From Phytohabitans houttuyneae (GTDB lineage: Bacteria > Actinomycetota > Actinomycetes > Mycobacteriales > Micromonosporaceae): DNA of 64,000 nucleotides. A program made the position numbers and the translations under genes. Numbering within the stretch: the first letter of the stretch is position 1; every line of letters begins with the position of its first letter. The notes under the pieces were generated by a model, which made no database searches, was not told the origin of the DNA, and worked only from the letters and a program-made list of their open reading frames with translations. The stretch lies in assembly GCF_011764425.1 (NCBI RefSeq), contig NZ_BLPF01000001.1, positions 496,001 to 560,000 of the forward strand, written 5' to 3'. Positions 38,339-46,444 of this stretch are shown piece after piece.

Positions 38339-38603
38339 TCAGAGCAGCAGGCCGCCGGTCGCGCGGATGTTCTGGCCGGTGACCCACCGCCCGTCGGGGC
38401 CGACGAGGAACGCGACCACCGCGGCGATGTCGTCCGGGGTGCCCAACCGGCCCAGCGCGGTCATCAGCGGTGCCTGCGCCGTCCCCGGAGCGGAAGCCCG
38501 CGTAGCCGAGCACGTACGGGCGGAGCCGCGGGTGCGCGCGCCCGCTGAACGTCTCGCACGGCAGCGGGTGCGGCCGCGCCGGCACCGAGTGCAGCTGAGG
38601 CAC
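38339..38603 (-). pseudogene. Fused remnants of an AraC-type regulator and an SDR
   Basis: From GTG 38603 the first ~43 residues read [13 protein letters not shown] ... [17 protein letters not shown], the N-terminus of an AraC-family regulator. At about 38470-38475 this abruptly meets, in another frame, the C-terminal ~45 residues of a short-chain dehydrogenase ([30 protein letters not shown]) ending at 38339. Both genes have lost everything in between. The structure is best explained by one deletion between two neighbouring same-strand genes. Confidence 0.65.
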
Positions 38604-38639
38604 GGCCCCATCATGCCCCCGGAGCGTTAGTGTCGTCGG

Positions 38640-39182
38640 GTGCCCGATGCCGTCGTCGTTCCCGGCCGCATGTTCGGCCCCGCCGCTCCCCTGCTCATGT
38701 ACGCCGGCGACGTGGCTGAGCGCCGCGGCGCCACCGTGCACCGGCACAGCTGGTCGCAGGAGTCGCCAAGCCCGTTCGACCCGCCGATCGAGCAGTGGGT
38801 GTGCGACCAGGTCACCCCGCTCCTCGACCGGCTGGGCGGCCGTCCCCTGCTGATCGCCAAGTCCCTCGGCACGAACGCCGCGGCCGTCGCCGCCGAGCGC
38901 TCGCTGCCCGCCGTGTGGCTGACCCCGGTGCTCACCATGCCGTGGGTGGCCGACGCGCTGGGCCGGGCGACCGCGCCGTTCCTGCTGGTGGGCGGCACGG
39001 CGGACGAGCTCTGGGACGGCGACCTGGCCCGCCGGCTCACGCCGCACGTGTTCGAGGTGCCGGACGCCGACCACGGCATGTACGTGCCCGGCCCGCTCAC
39101 CGACTCCGTCGCGATCCTGGGCCGCGTCGTGGTCGCCGTCGAGGAGTTCCTCGCCGCGATCGGCTGGCCGGCACCAGCCTGA
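38640..39182 (+). CDS. Small alpha/beta hydrolase
   Basis: This 180-aa protein from GTG 38640 has the nucleophile elbow LIAKSLGTNAA (G replaced by A at the first motif position), Asp in GGTADELWD and His in DADHGMYV, an alpha/beta-hydrolase triad in order. There is no cap domain and no signal peptide. It ends 6 nt from the convergent PPK2 stop. The substrate is unknown. Confidence 0.72.
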   Translation: MPDAVVVPGRMFGPAAPLLMYAGDVAERRGATVHRHSWSQESPSPFDPPIEQWVCDQVTPLLDRLGGRPLLIAKSLGTNAAAVAAERSLPAVWLTPVLTMPWVADALGRATAPFLLVGGTADELWDGDLARRLTPHVFEVPDADHGMYVPGPLTDSVAILGRVVVAVEEFLAAIGWPAPA

Positions 39183-39188
39183 AAGGCC

Positions 39189-40106
39189 TCAGAGCTGGGG
39201 AAACTGGTGGGTAGGGCGCTCGTCGGACTCGAATATCTCCACCGCGTTGCCGACAAGCCGCGGGTCCGGCGCGCCGACCAGCTCGACGTCCTTGTTCTCG
39301 TACGGGAACAGGTTCAGCAGGTGCCGCATCGCGTTGACCCGGGCACGCTTCTTGTCGTTGCTCTTGATGACCGTCCACGGCGCGTCGGCGGTGTCCGTGT
39401 AGAAGAACATCGCCTCTTTCGCCTCGGTGTACTCGTCCCAGCGGTCCAGCGACGCCAGGTCGGTCGGTGAGAGCTTCCACCGGCGGACCGGGTCGACCTG
39501 CCGGATGACGAAGCGGGTCTGCTGCTCGCGCCGGGACACCGAAAACCAGAACTTGACCAGGTGGATGCCCGACCGCACCAGCATCTGCTCCAGCTCGGGC
39601 GCCTGGCGCATGAACTCCAGGTACTCGGTGCGCGTGCAGTACCCCATCACGCGCTCCACGCCGGCCCGGTTGTACCAGGAGCGGTCGAACAGCACGATCT
39701 CACCGGCGGCCGGCAGGTGTGCGACGTACCGCTGGAAGTACCACTGGGTGGCCTCCCGCTCGCTCGGCTTCTCCAGCGCCACCACGCGCGCGCCGCGGGG
39801 GTTGAGGTGCTCCATGATGCGCTTGATCGTGCCGCCCTTGCCGGCCGCGTCCCGCCCCTCGAAGAGCACGACGAGCCGCGCGCCGGTGGCTTTGACCCAG
39901 TTCTGGAGCTTGAGCAGCTCGATCTGGAGCAGCCGCTTCTCGCGGTCGTAGTCGGCGCGGCTCATCCGCTCCTCGTACGGGTAACCCTCCCGCCACGTGT
40001 CGACCGGCTCACCGTCGTGGTTGACAAGCGTGGGGTCGTCATCGTCGTCGTCGACCACCCGGTAGCTGCCGAAGCGCTCCAGCAACGACTCGTTCGTGTC
40101 GGACAT
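39189..40106 (-). CDS. ppk2: Polyphosphate kinase 2
   Basis: This 305-aa protein is full length for a one-domain PPK2. The Walker A loop is LFEGRDAAGKGGTIKR (about residues 80-95), Walker B is VLFDRSWYNRAGVERVMGY, and the region KPSEREATQWYFQRYV matches the family. It has a poly-Asp N-terminal stretch (VVDDDDDDP). PPK2 enzymes transfer phosphate between polyphosphate and nucleoside di- or monophosphates. The start is ATG 40104-40106. It is a single-gene unit. Confidence 0.93.
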   Translation of the reverse strand: MSDTNESLLERFGSYRVVDDDDDDPTLVNHDGEPVDTWREGYPYEERMSRADYDREKRLLQIELLKLQNWVKATGARLVVLFEGRDAAGKGGTIKRIMEHLNPRGARVVALEKPSEREATQWYFQRYVAHLPAAGEIVLFDRSWYNRAGVERVMGYCTRTEYLEFMRQAPELEQMLVRSGIHLVKFWFSVSRREQQTRFVIRQVDPVRRWKLSPTDLASLDRWDEYTEAKEAMFFYTDTADAPWTVIKSNDKKRARVNAMRHLLNLFPYENKDVELVGAPDPRLVGNAVEIFESDERPTHQFPQL

Positions 40107-40264
40107 GCGATCACGCTACGACCTGTACCGGCCCCGCGCAGAGGGTCGGCGAAGCATGTTCACCCGGCGGCCACCTGCCCTCGGCTGGTCTTGACCTTGC
40201 CCTTTGGGAAAGGCACAGGGTCGTTCGTGCCGGCCGCGGTGGCCGGTACGAGGAGGATGGCGAC

Positions 40265-41320
40265 GTGGAGCTGCTCACGATCGGGGCGTTCGCCCGCGCG
40301 TCGGGGCTGACGGCGAAGGCACTGCGCCTGTACGACGACACGGGACTGCTGCGGCCGGCCGCGGTGGACCCCGAGTCGGGCTACCGGCTGTACGAGCCGG
40401 CGCAGCTCGACCGGGCCCGCCTGATCGCGCGCCTGCGCCGCATCGGGATGCCGCTGGCCGAGATCAGGGACGTGTCGCGCCTTGCGCCCGCCGAGGCGGC
40501 GGCGGCGATCGGCGTGTACTGGCGCCGCGTCACCGCCGACACCGCCGCGCGCGGGCGCCTGGCCAGCCTCCTCGTCGACGACCTCTCCGGAAGGGGCTCG
40601 ACCATGTCCGACCTGACCATCCGCCACGCCGTACGCTGCGAGGCAGGCGCCGCGCGGGACACAAACGAGGACGCGGCCTACGCCGGCGACCGCCTCCTCG
40701 CCGTCGCCGACGGCATGCGCGGGCCGGGCGGGGCGGCGGCCAGCACCGCGGCCATCGACGCGCTCCGCCCGCTCGAACTCGCCGACGCGCCCGCCGCCGA
40801 CCTGCTCACGATGCTGGCGGAGGCGGCGGGCGAGGCGGACAGCGCGGTACGTGGCGGCGCCACCGCCGACCACCAGCCGGTGACCACGCTGACCGCCATC
40901 CTGCGCGCCGGCTCGCGGCTCGCGCTGGTGCACATCGGCGACACGCGGGCGTACCTGCTGCGCGACGGCGAGCTGACCCAGCTGACCCAGGACCACACGT
41001 ACGTGCAGTCGCTGGTCGACCGGGGCACGCTCGACCGCGCCGAGGCCGCCACACACCCGCAGCGGGCGCTGCTGGCCCGCGCACTCGGCGCCGGCGACCA
41101 CGTCGAGGCCGACCTGGCGCTGCGCACCGCCCTGGCCGGCGACCGCTACCTGCTCTGCTCCGACGGCATCTCCGCGTACGTCGACCGCGCGGCCATCGAG
41201 GCCACGCTCGCCGAGCCGGACGCCGACCCGGAGCGCGCGGCCGGGAGGCTTGTCGAGCTGGCGTACGCGGCCGGCGCCCCCGACAACATCGCCTGTGTCG
41301 TGGCCGACCTGGTCTCGTAA
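40265..41320 (+). CDS. MerR-PP2C phosphatase fusion
   Basis: This 351-aa protein from GTG 40265, with GAGGAGGA upstream, joins two domains. The first ~110 residues are a MerR DNA-binding region (LTIGAFARASGLTAKALRLY, ESGYRLYEP). The rest is a PP2C serine/threonine phosphatase with DTNEDAA, AVADGMRGPGG, HIGDTRAYLLRDGEL, LLCSDGISAYV and PDNIACVVADL. At 40604 there is an in-frame ATG right at the domain border with GGAAGGGG ahead of it, so a phosphatase-only product is possible. The fusion suggests a regulator tied directly to phosphorylation signalling. Confidence 0.87.
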   Translation: MELLTIGAFARASGLTAKALRLYDDTGLLRPAAVDPESGYRLYEPAQLDRARLIARLRRIGMPLAEIRDVSRLAPAEAAAAIGVYWRRVTADTAARGRLASLLVDDLSGRGSTMSDLTIRHAVRCEAGAARDTNEDAAYAGDRLLAVADGMRGPGGAAASTAAIDALRPLELADAPAADLLTMLAEAAGEADSAVRGGATADHQPVTTLTAILRAGSRLALVHIGDTRAYLLRDGELTQLTQDHTYVQSLVDRGTLDRAEAATHPQRALLARALGAGDHVEADLALRTALAGDRYLLCSDGISAYVDRAAIEATLAEPDADPERAAGRLVELAYAAGAPDNIACVVADLVS

Positions 41321-41360
41321 CGCCGCGGCGGCATGCCGCATGGCCACTAGGGTGAGAGTC

Positions 41361-42020
41361 ATGCGGGTGGTGATCGCCGGAGGGCATGGAAAGATCGCGT
41401 TGCGGCTGGCGGCGCTGCTGGCGGCGCGGGGCGACGAGGTGGCCGGGCTGATCCGCAACCCGGACCACGCCGGCGACGTCCGCGCCGCCGGCGCCGCCCC
41501 TGTGCTGCGCGACCTGGAGGCGGCCACACCCGAGCAGGTGGCGGCCGATCTGGCCGGGGCCGGCGCGGTGGTCTTCGCGGCCGGCGCGGGTCCCGGCAGC
41601 GGCGCCGCGCGTAAGGACACCGTCGACCGGGCGGCCGCGGCCCTGCTGGCCGACGCGGCGCAGCTGGCCGGCGTGCGGCGGTACCTGCTGATCTCCTCGA
41701 CCGGGGTGGACCGCACGCCTCCCGCCGGCACCGACGAGGTCTTCGCGGCCTACCTGCGGGCGAAGGCCGCGGCCGAGGACGACCTGCGCGCCCGCGACCT
41801 GGAGTGGACCGTGCTGCGGCCGGGCCGGCTGACCGACGACCCGGGCACCGGCCGGGTGCGGCTGGCGCCGAAGGTCACGCGCGGTGCGGTCACCCGCGAC
41901 GACGTGGCCGCGGTGCTTGTCGCGCTGCTGGACACGCCGGCCACCGCCGGAAGCACGCTGGAGCTCGTCGGCGGCGACACTCCCGTCGCCGAGGCGGTCG
42001 CCGCATCCCTGCGAGACTGA
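41361..42020 (+). CDS. NAD(P)-binding atypical SDR
   Basis: This 219-aa protein from ATG 41361 has the Rossmann start VVIAGGHGKIALRLAALLAARG and the later LLISSTGVDR and LEWTVLRPGRLTDD motifs. These mark it as an NmrA/YwnB-like NAD(P)-binding protein rather than a classical SDR, with no Y-x-x-x-K box. It probably senses or reduces NAD(P)-linked substrates. It lies 40 nt after the MerR-PP2C gene on the same strand. Confidence 0.8.
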   Translation: MRVVIAGGHGKIALRLAALLAARGDEVAGLIRNPDHAGDVRAAGAAPVLRDLEAATPEQVAADLAGAGAVVFAAGAGPGSGAARKDTVDRAAAALLADAAQLAGVRRYLLISSTGVDRTPPAGTDEVFAAYLRAKAAAEDDLRARDLEWTVLRPGRLTDDPGTGRVRLAPKVTRGAVTRDDVAAVLVALLDTPATAGSTLELVGGDTPVAEAVAASLRD

Positions 42021-42135
42021 CCGACCCGCCACCGTCCATGGTGGACGGCCGGCGGGCGCCGGGCCGCCGGTGGGTCCGCGGGCACGGCTCGCGGTGGTAC
42101 GCTCCGTCCACGTTTCACTCGACAGGCGGTCCGAC

Positions 42136-42525
42136 ATGACGACACGAGTGATAAACCGTGAGCGGTTGGCCTGGGACGCGGCCCGCGTCGTGGTGCGGGT
42201 CCTCGGCTCCGACCAGGTGGGCCGGTGGCTGCACGAGCAGATGGCCGCCCGACTGGGCCCCGAGCCGGCGGCGGCGCTGGTCGACTCGAGGCTGCGCATG
42301 TGGGCGAGCACCCGCCTCGACGCACCCCAGGTGGAAGCCGGCATCTGGCGCGCCAAGGTGGCCGAGCTGCTGGCGGCCGACCCGTCGCTGGCCGCGCCGC
42401 TGCAGGAGCTGATGGCCGAGGCCACCGAGCGCCTGGCGTATGCCACCGACGTCCGCGTCCACGGCGAGGTCCCGCAGCCCCCGCCCGGCCCCCGCGTCAT
42501 CGACCTGGATCAGCACCGGCGCTAG
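42136..42525 (+). CDS. Hypothetical helical protein
   Basis: This 129-aa protein from ATG 42136 is soluble and mostly alpha-helical by composition, rich in Ala/Arg/Leu, and ends in a Pro-rich segment and VIDLDQHRR. No membrane helix, signal or known motif is seen. The upstream TCGACAGGCGGTCCGAC lacks a clear Shine-Dalgarno site. I do not recognise the family. Confidence 0.6.
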   Translation: MTTRVINRERLAWDAARVVVRVLGSDQVGRWLHEQMAARLGPEPAAALVDSRLRMWASTRLDAPQVEAGIWRAKVAELLAADPSLAAPLQELMAEATERLAYATDVRVHGEVPQPPPGPRVIDLDQHRR

Positions 42526-42563
42526 TCGTCGCCGGCCCGCGGCTTGTGGCGTACGGTCGGCGG

Positions 42564-42851
42564 GTGACAGACGGGAAACTGCTGCTGGTCGCCATCGTCG
42601 AGATGGCGGAGGGCCACGCTGAGGCCGGCCAGCGCTACGAGGACGAGGTGCTGGCCCTCCTGCCCCGCCACGGCGGCACGCTGGACAGGCGCATGCGCGC
42701 CACCGACGCACCGACCGAGGTGCACGTGATCCGCTTCGCCTCGCGCGCCGGCCTCGAGTCGTTCATGGTCGACCCCGACCGCCTCGCTCTCCGCGACAAG
42801 CTCGGCGACGCCGCCCCCACCACCCGCGTCATCGAAGTCCGCGACGTCTAG
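42564..42851 (+). CDS. DUF1330-like ferredoxin-fold protein
   Basis: This 95-aa protein from GTG 42564 has the pattern of small alpha-beta-barrel proteins: RYEDEVLALLPRHGGTLDRRM, VHVIRFASRAGLESFMVDPDR and TTRVIEVRDV. This resembles DUF1330/EthD-like dimeric proteins. Their roles are mostly unknown, possibly stress-linked or degradative. It is 38 nt behind the preceding gene on the same strand. Confidence 0.65.
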   Translation: MTDGKLLLVAIVEMAEGHAEAGQRYEDEVLALLPRHGGTLDRRMRATDAPTEVHVIRFASRAGLESFMVDPDRLALRDKLGDAAPTTRVIEVRDV

Positions 42852-42873
42852 GCTCCGTTTTCGCGGACGGGGC

Positions 42874-43165
42874 TCAGCCACCCGCGGGCGCGGACGAGGC
42901 GCGGACGACGAGGCGGCAGGGCACGGTGTGGGCGCCGGGTTGGGTGGTGCCCTGTTGGATGGCTTGGAGCAGCAGCTCGGCGGCGGTGCGGCCGACCTGC
43001 TGGAGGTTGAGGTCGACGCTGGTGAGGGCGGGCCGGCAGCCTTCGGCGGTGGGTAGCCAGTTGTCGACGCCGACCAGGGCGATGTCGTCGGGCACGCGCC
43101 GGCCGTTGTCGCGGAGGCCGTCGGCGACGCCGCGGGCGACGGCGTCGCTGCCGCGGTCGTCGACC
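42874..43165 (-). pseudogene. LacI-family regulator, C-terminal remnant
   Basis: About 97 residues remain: DAVARGVADGL, VPDDIALVGVDNW, SVDLNLQQVGRTAAELLL and LVVRASS. This is the end of a LacI/GalR effector domain. The helix-turn-helix and most of the sensor domain are missing. At about 43165 the frame runs straight into a carbohydrate-binding remnant on the other strand. Confidence 0.7.
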
Positions 43166-43169
43166 GCCT

Positions 43170-43649
43170 CACCGTCACGCCGTCCGACCGCTGGCTGGGC
43201 GCGACACCCTACGAGGCGGAGGCGGCCCAGCGCGGCACCGCGGCGAGCGCGACCCGGACCCTCGCCAGTGGACAGTCGGCCGTGACGGCGTCGGCGGCGC
43301 GCCCGGCAACGCCAACACGCTCACGTTCACGGTGGCCGCGCCGAGCGCCGGCACGTACGCGATGCGCGTCCGCTACGCCAACCCCGAGCAGTCCGCGGCC
43401 ACCCACTACAACCCGGACCCGCTCGCCCGGCACGCGGACATCTCCGTCAACGGCGCGGCCGCGCAGCGGGTGCTCTTCCCGCACACGTTCCACGACAACA
43501 ACTTCTGGGAGCTCACCGTGCCGGTGCGGCTCGCCAAGGGCGCCAACACCGTGCGCTTCTCCGCCGCCGAGCTGCCCAACTTCGACGGCGTGACGTACGC
43601 GTCGGAGACGTTCCCGGGCATCCTGCTGCGCTCCCAGTACGCCCCGTGA
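43170..43649 (+). pseudogene. Carbohydrate-binding module remnant (CBM35/CBM6-like)
   Basis: Reads YEAEAAQRGTAAS near the start and, after a frame break at about 43286, GGAPGNANTLTFTV, GTYAMRVRYANPE, WELTVPVRLAKGANTVRFS and ILLRSQYAP. This is the layout of a CBM35/CBM6-like beta-sandwich that ends many secreted glycosidases. One added base repairs the break (VTGVGGAPG). No catalytic domain precedes it, only the LacI remnant, so the gene is a fragment. Confidence 0.6.
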
Positions 43650-43764
43650 TCGACAAAATCACGGTCGCTCCGTTCAGCGCGACAGTCCCCCGACCGCGCT
43701 GAGCCCGCCGCCCGGCGCGGCATCTCCCCCGCCGCGCCGGGCCCGTCCCGAGGAGGCACCCCCC

Positions 43765-44247
43765 GTGCGAACGCCCCGCGCATCCGCGGCGGCGCTGGCC
43801 GTGGCCGTCACCGCCACCGCCACCTGCGTCGCCCTCACGTCGGCGCCGGCGGCCAAAGTGGACACCCAGGTGAACGACCGGATCGCCGCGACGAGCGTCA
43901 GCAACATCACCGGCTGGGAGCTGTGGAACGAGCCCGACTACACGTGGAACACCCCGCCGCCGGTGACTTCAACGCCGGCTGGGTCCGCACGTTCCAGAGG
44001 GTCCGCGCGCGGGACACGCTCACGCCGATCGTCGGTCCGAGCACGGCCACGTACAACGAGTCGTGGATGCGCTCGTTCCTCACCCACGCGCGGAACACCA
44101 ACACGCTGCCGGACATCATCTGCTGGCACGGCGAACGTTAGCGTCAACCTGCGCGCCGGGTACAACGTGATCCGCCTCGCGAAGGGTTCGCCCTTCTTCG
44201 GCGGCGGCACCGGCTACGCCGGGCTGGACTACATCGAGCTGACCTGA
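43765..44247 (+). pseudogene. Decayed secreted glycoside hydrolase
   Basis: GTG 43765, behind GAGGAGG, opens a signal peptide (RTPRASAAALAVAVTATATC ... SAPAA). ITGWELWNEPDYTWN follows, the acid/base strand typical of clan-A glycosidases such as GH39 or GH30. The frame slips near 43955-43963 (one base missing) into FNAGWVRTFQRVRARDTLTP and WMRSFLTHARNTNTLPDIICWH. It then jumps to a CBM tail (VSVNLRAGYNVIRLAKGS, AGLDYIELT). Most of the catalytic barrel, including the nucleophile strand, is gone, so this is a true deletion derivative and not just a sequencing slip. Confidence 0.7.
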
Positions 44248-44264
44248 CGGTCGGCACGCGCGGT

Positions 44265-44293
44265 GTGGCCGCCATCCGGGCGGTGGCGGCCAC
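44265..44293. terminator. Bidirectional stem-loop
   Basis: GTGGCCGCCA and TGGCGGCCAC form a perfect 10-bp stem with a 9-nt loop. It sits exactly between the convergent ends at 44247 and 44298. Confidence 0.6.
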
Positions 44294-44297
44294 ATCG

Positions 44298-44792
44298 TCA
44301 GGCGGCCGGCTGGCCACCCTGGACGTACTGCAGGCCGACCATGAACTCCAGCGCGGTGGCCGCGTCCCAGGTCTTCTGCCCCACGACGCCGTCCACCTCG
44401 AGGCGCGCCCAGGACTGGAAGGCCCGCACGGACGCGACCGTGTTGGGGCCGAACGTGCCGTCGACACCCTTCGGCGTCGTCTCCCACAAGCCGACCGCAC
44501 CGTTGGTGAGGACCTGTTGCAGGCTCTTCACCGCCGGCCCGGTCGCGCCTTCGGACAGCACGGGCATGGGGTTGCCGTTGGGCAGCGCCTGCCAGGTGGC
44601 CGCGTCGACGACGCCGGTGACCGGCAGCCCCACCTGCTTCTGAAACTCTTTTGTCGCGGTCTCGGTCAGCGAGCCGAAGCTGCCGTCGACGACGAGTGTG
44701 GTGTTGGGTGTGCGCCGCAGCGCGCGCTGTGCCTGGCGGACGGCGTTGCCGCTGTCGCCCTTCTTGACGGTCGGCTGTCCCGGGTTGGACAT
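44298..44792 (-). CDS. Double peptidoglycan-binding-domain protein
   Basis: This 164-aa protein from ATG 44790-44792 has GAGGGAG upstream. It contains two PG_binding_1 units: GNAVRQAQRALRR ... VDGSFGSLTETATKEFQ with VTGVVDAATWQAL, then GPAVKSLQQVL ... VDGTFGPNTVASVRAFQ with VDGVVGQKTWDAA. No signal peptide or enzyme domain is present. It lies just downstream of a small gene of unknown function, 13 nt apart, so both may be made together. Confidence 0.85.
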   Translation of the reverse strand: MSNPGQPTVKKGDSGNAVRQAQRALRRTPNTTLVVDGSFGSLTETATKEFQKQVGLPVTGVVDAATWQALPNGNPMPVLSEGATGPAVKSLQQVLTNGAVGLWETTPKGVDGTFGPNTVASVRAFQSWARLEVDGVVGQKTWDAATALEFMVGLQYVQGGQPAA

Positions 44793-44805
44793 GGCACGCT
44801 CCCTC

Positions 44806-45153
44806 TCAGTCGCTCGGCACGACGATGCGCTCGGTCTTGGTCTCGCCGACCACCTCGACGCCGTCGGTGCCGGTGATGCCGGCGAGGTCGAGCTCCACAG
44901 TGAACGGCACGCTGCTGATCGGCTGCGTGGGCCGCGGTCCGCCGCCGTCGCCGGTCGCGCCCACAACCTGGATCCCCCGGTACCCCGGGCGGCTCACGTA
45001 CGTCAGCGGCACCAGCGAGACCTCCATGGGGATGGTCGTGATGCCGCTGACCACAAGGCGCGGCCGCGGTGGATGGATCATCGGTGTGATCACGTCGGCC
45101 CGCTCGAAGTCGATGAGGCGCTCGATGCGCGCGGTCGGATCATCAGAGTCCAT
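44806..45153 (-). CDS. Hypothetical protein next to the peptidoglycan-binding protein
   Basis: This 115-aa protein from ATG 45151-45153 begins with an acidic helix (DSDDPTARIERLIDFERAD). It continues as beta-rich sequence with many Val/Thr/Pro (RLVVSGITTIPMEVSLVPL, SSVPFTVELDLAG). It has no signal or membrane helix. I recognise no family; partnership with the downstream PG-binding gene is inferred from the 13-nt gap. Confidence 0.6.
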   Translation of the reverse strand: MDSDDPTARIERLIDFERADVITPMIHPPRPRLVVSGITTIPMEVSLVPLTYVSRPGYRGIQVVGATGDGGGPRPTQPISSVPFTVELDLAGITGTDGVEVVGETKTERIVVPSD

Positions 45154-45248
45154 GCGACCCACTCCCAGGCACGATCATCAATAAATGGCAATCTATGCCA
45201 GGGTACGGGCTGGGTCGTCCCGCGGGCACCCCTGCTCTGCGCGGAAAC

Positions 45249-45866
45249 CTAGGCCAGGCGCACGAGCGGCAGCGGGTCGGCCTGCCCGTCCCACGTGCCG
45301 GTGAGTGCGGCCCCCGCCGCACCATCCGCGCCGGGCAGGCGCCGCACCACGGCCAGCTCCACCGCGTCCGTGACGATCAGCGTGGGGTCGCCGTCGACCA
45401 CCCGCCGCACCGCCCCGGCGGCCGGCCCGTCGCCCGCGCCGGTGCCCGCCACGCGCATGGAGGGCTCGCGGCGCTGCAGCTCTCCGTCCACGTCGAGAAA
45501 CTCCTCCGCCTGCGCCACCCGCCCGGACACCGCCTCGGCGAGCGCGGTGACGTAGACCGGGTCGCCACATGCGTCGTACACCCAGCGGCGGCCGAGCACC
45601 GAGTGCTCCGTGGTGCCGAGGAGGAAGTCGTCGCCATCGGCCAGCGGTGCGTCGCGGTAGGTCAGGGGCACCTGGTACACCGGGCCGTCACCGGCCCGGA
45701 CCAGCAGCGTCTCCACGCCCACCGCGCCGGCCGGGTCGTCGAAGCGAAACGCCGCCACCCGCTCGACCTCGCCGGGCGGCTGCCCGTACCACGAGCGCGT
45801 GGGCAGCCACGCGGCCAGGAGCTCGAGCTTGGTGGGTCGCAGGGTCGCGCGGTGCAGCAGGGCCAT
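45249..45866 (-). CDS. Maltokinase N-terminal cap-like protein
   Basis: This 205-aa protein from ATG 45864-45866 starts ALLHRATLRPTKLELLAAWL and has RSWYGQ, FRFDDPAGAVGVETLLV and YQVPLTYRDAPL. This matches the cap-like N-terminal domain found in actinobacterial maltokinases and as free proteins often named as 1,4-alpha-glucan branching protein. The kinase lobe is absent. Its biochemical role is not established. Confidence 0.75.
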   Translation of the reverse strand: MALLHRATLRPTKLELLAAWLPTRSWYGQPPGEVERVAAFRFDDPAGAVGVETLLVRAGDGPVYQVPLTYRDAPLADGDDFLLGTTEHSVLGRRWVYDACGDPVYVTALAEAVSGRVAQAEEFLDVDGELQRREPSMRVAGTGAGDGPAAGAVRRVVDGDPTLIVTDAVELAVVRRLPGADGAAGAALTGTWDGQADPLPLVRLA

Positions 45867-45924
45867 GTGCCGACCATATCGGCGTGATCCCGGTGGATGC
45901 CCGCGGGGCGTACCGTCGGAGGGT

Positions 45925-46434
45925 ATGGCCGACGCAGCAGAGGTCTACCGGGCCCGCCCGAGCGGCGCGGAGATCGCCGAGGTGCTCTCCCAGCGCGCCG
46001 TCGCCACGGTGGGCACGCTCAACCCCGACGGCACGATCCACCTGGCGTACGTCATCTTTCTCCACCACGACGACCGCCTGTACTTCGAGACGTCGTCGCT
46101 GACCCGCAAGGCCCGCAACGCCGACCGGACCGGCCAGGCCACGGTTTTGGTCCAGGGCCGCGCGTCGACCGGCCGCAGCCTGATGGTCTCACTGGAGGGC
46201 ACCGCGCGCCTCGTGCGCGGTCCGGAGGCGCACGACATCAACCACCGGCTGCGCGCGAAGTACATCCGCGCCGAGGCACTGCCCGACGTCGACCGCGCCT
46301 GGGGCCGCCTCGACGACGTCGCGGTCGAGCTCACCCCGCGGCGCCAGCGCTCGTGGTCCGGCGCCGTGCTGCACGCGGAGACCCAACGAGAGCTGGCTAT
46401 GCCGTACGGCGGCATCTGGCTACCGGACGACTGA
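45925..46434 (+). CDS. PPOX-class flavin/F420-binding protein
   Basis: This 169-aa protein from ATG 45925 has the split-barrel pattern of pyridoxamine-5'-phosphate-oxidase-like proteins: VATVGTLNPDGTIHLAYVIF, YFETSSLTRKARN, ATVLVQG and SLMVSLEGTARLV. In actinobacteria many are F420- or FMN-dependent reductases. It is a single gene that converges on the arabinanase gene. Confidence 0.8.
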   Translation: MADAAEVYRARPSGAEIAEVLSQRAVATVGTLNPDGTIHLAYVIFLHHDDRLYFETSSLTRKARNADRTGQATVLVQGRASTGRSLMVSLEGTARLVRGPEAHDINHRLRAKYIRAEALPDVDRAWGRLDDVAVELTPRRQRSWSGAVLHAETQRELAMPYGGIWLPDD

Positions 46435-46444
46435 CCTCCTCGCC

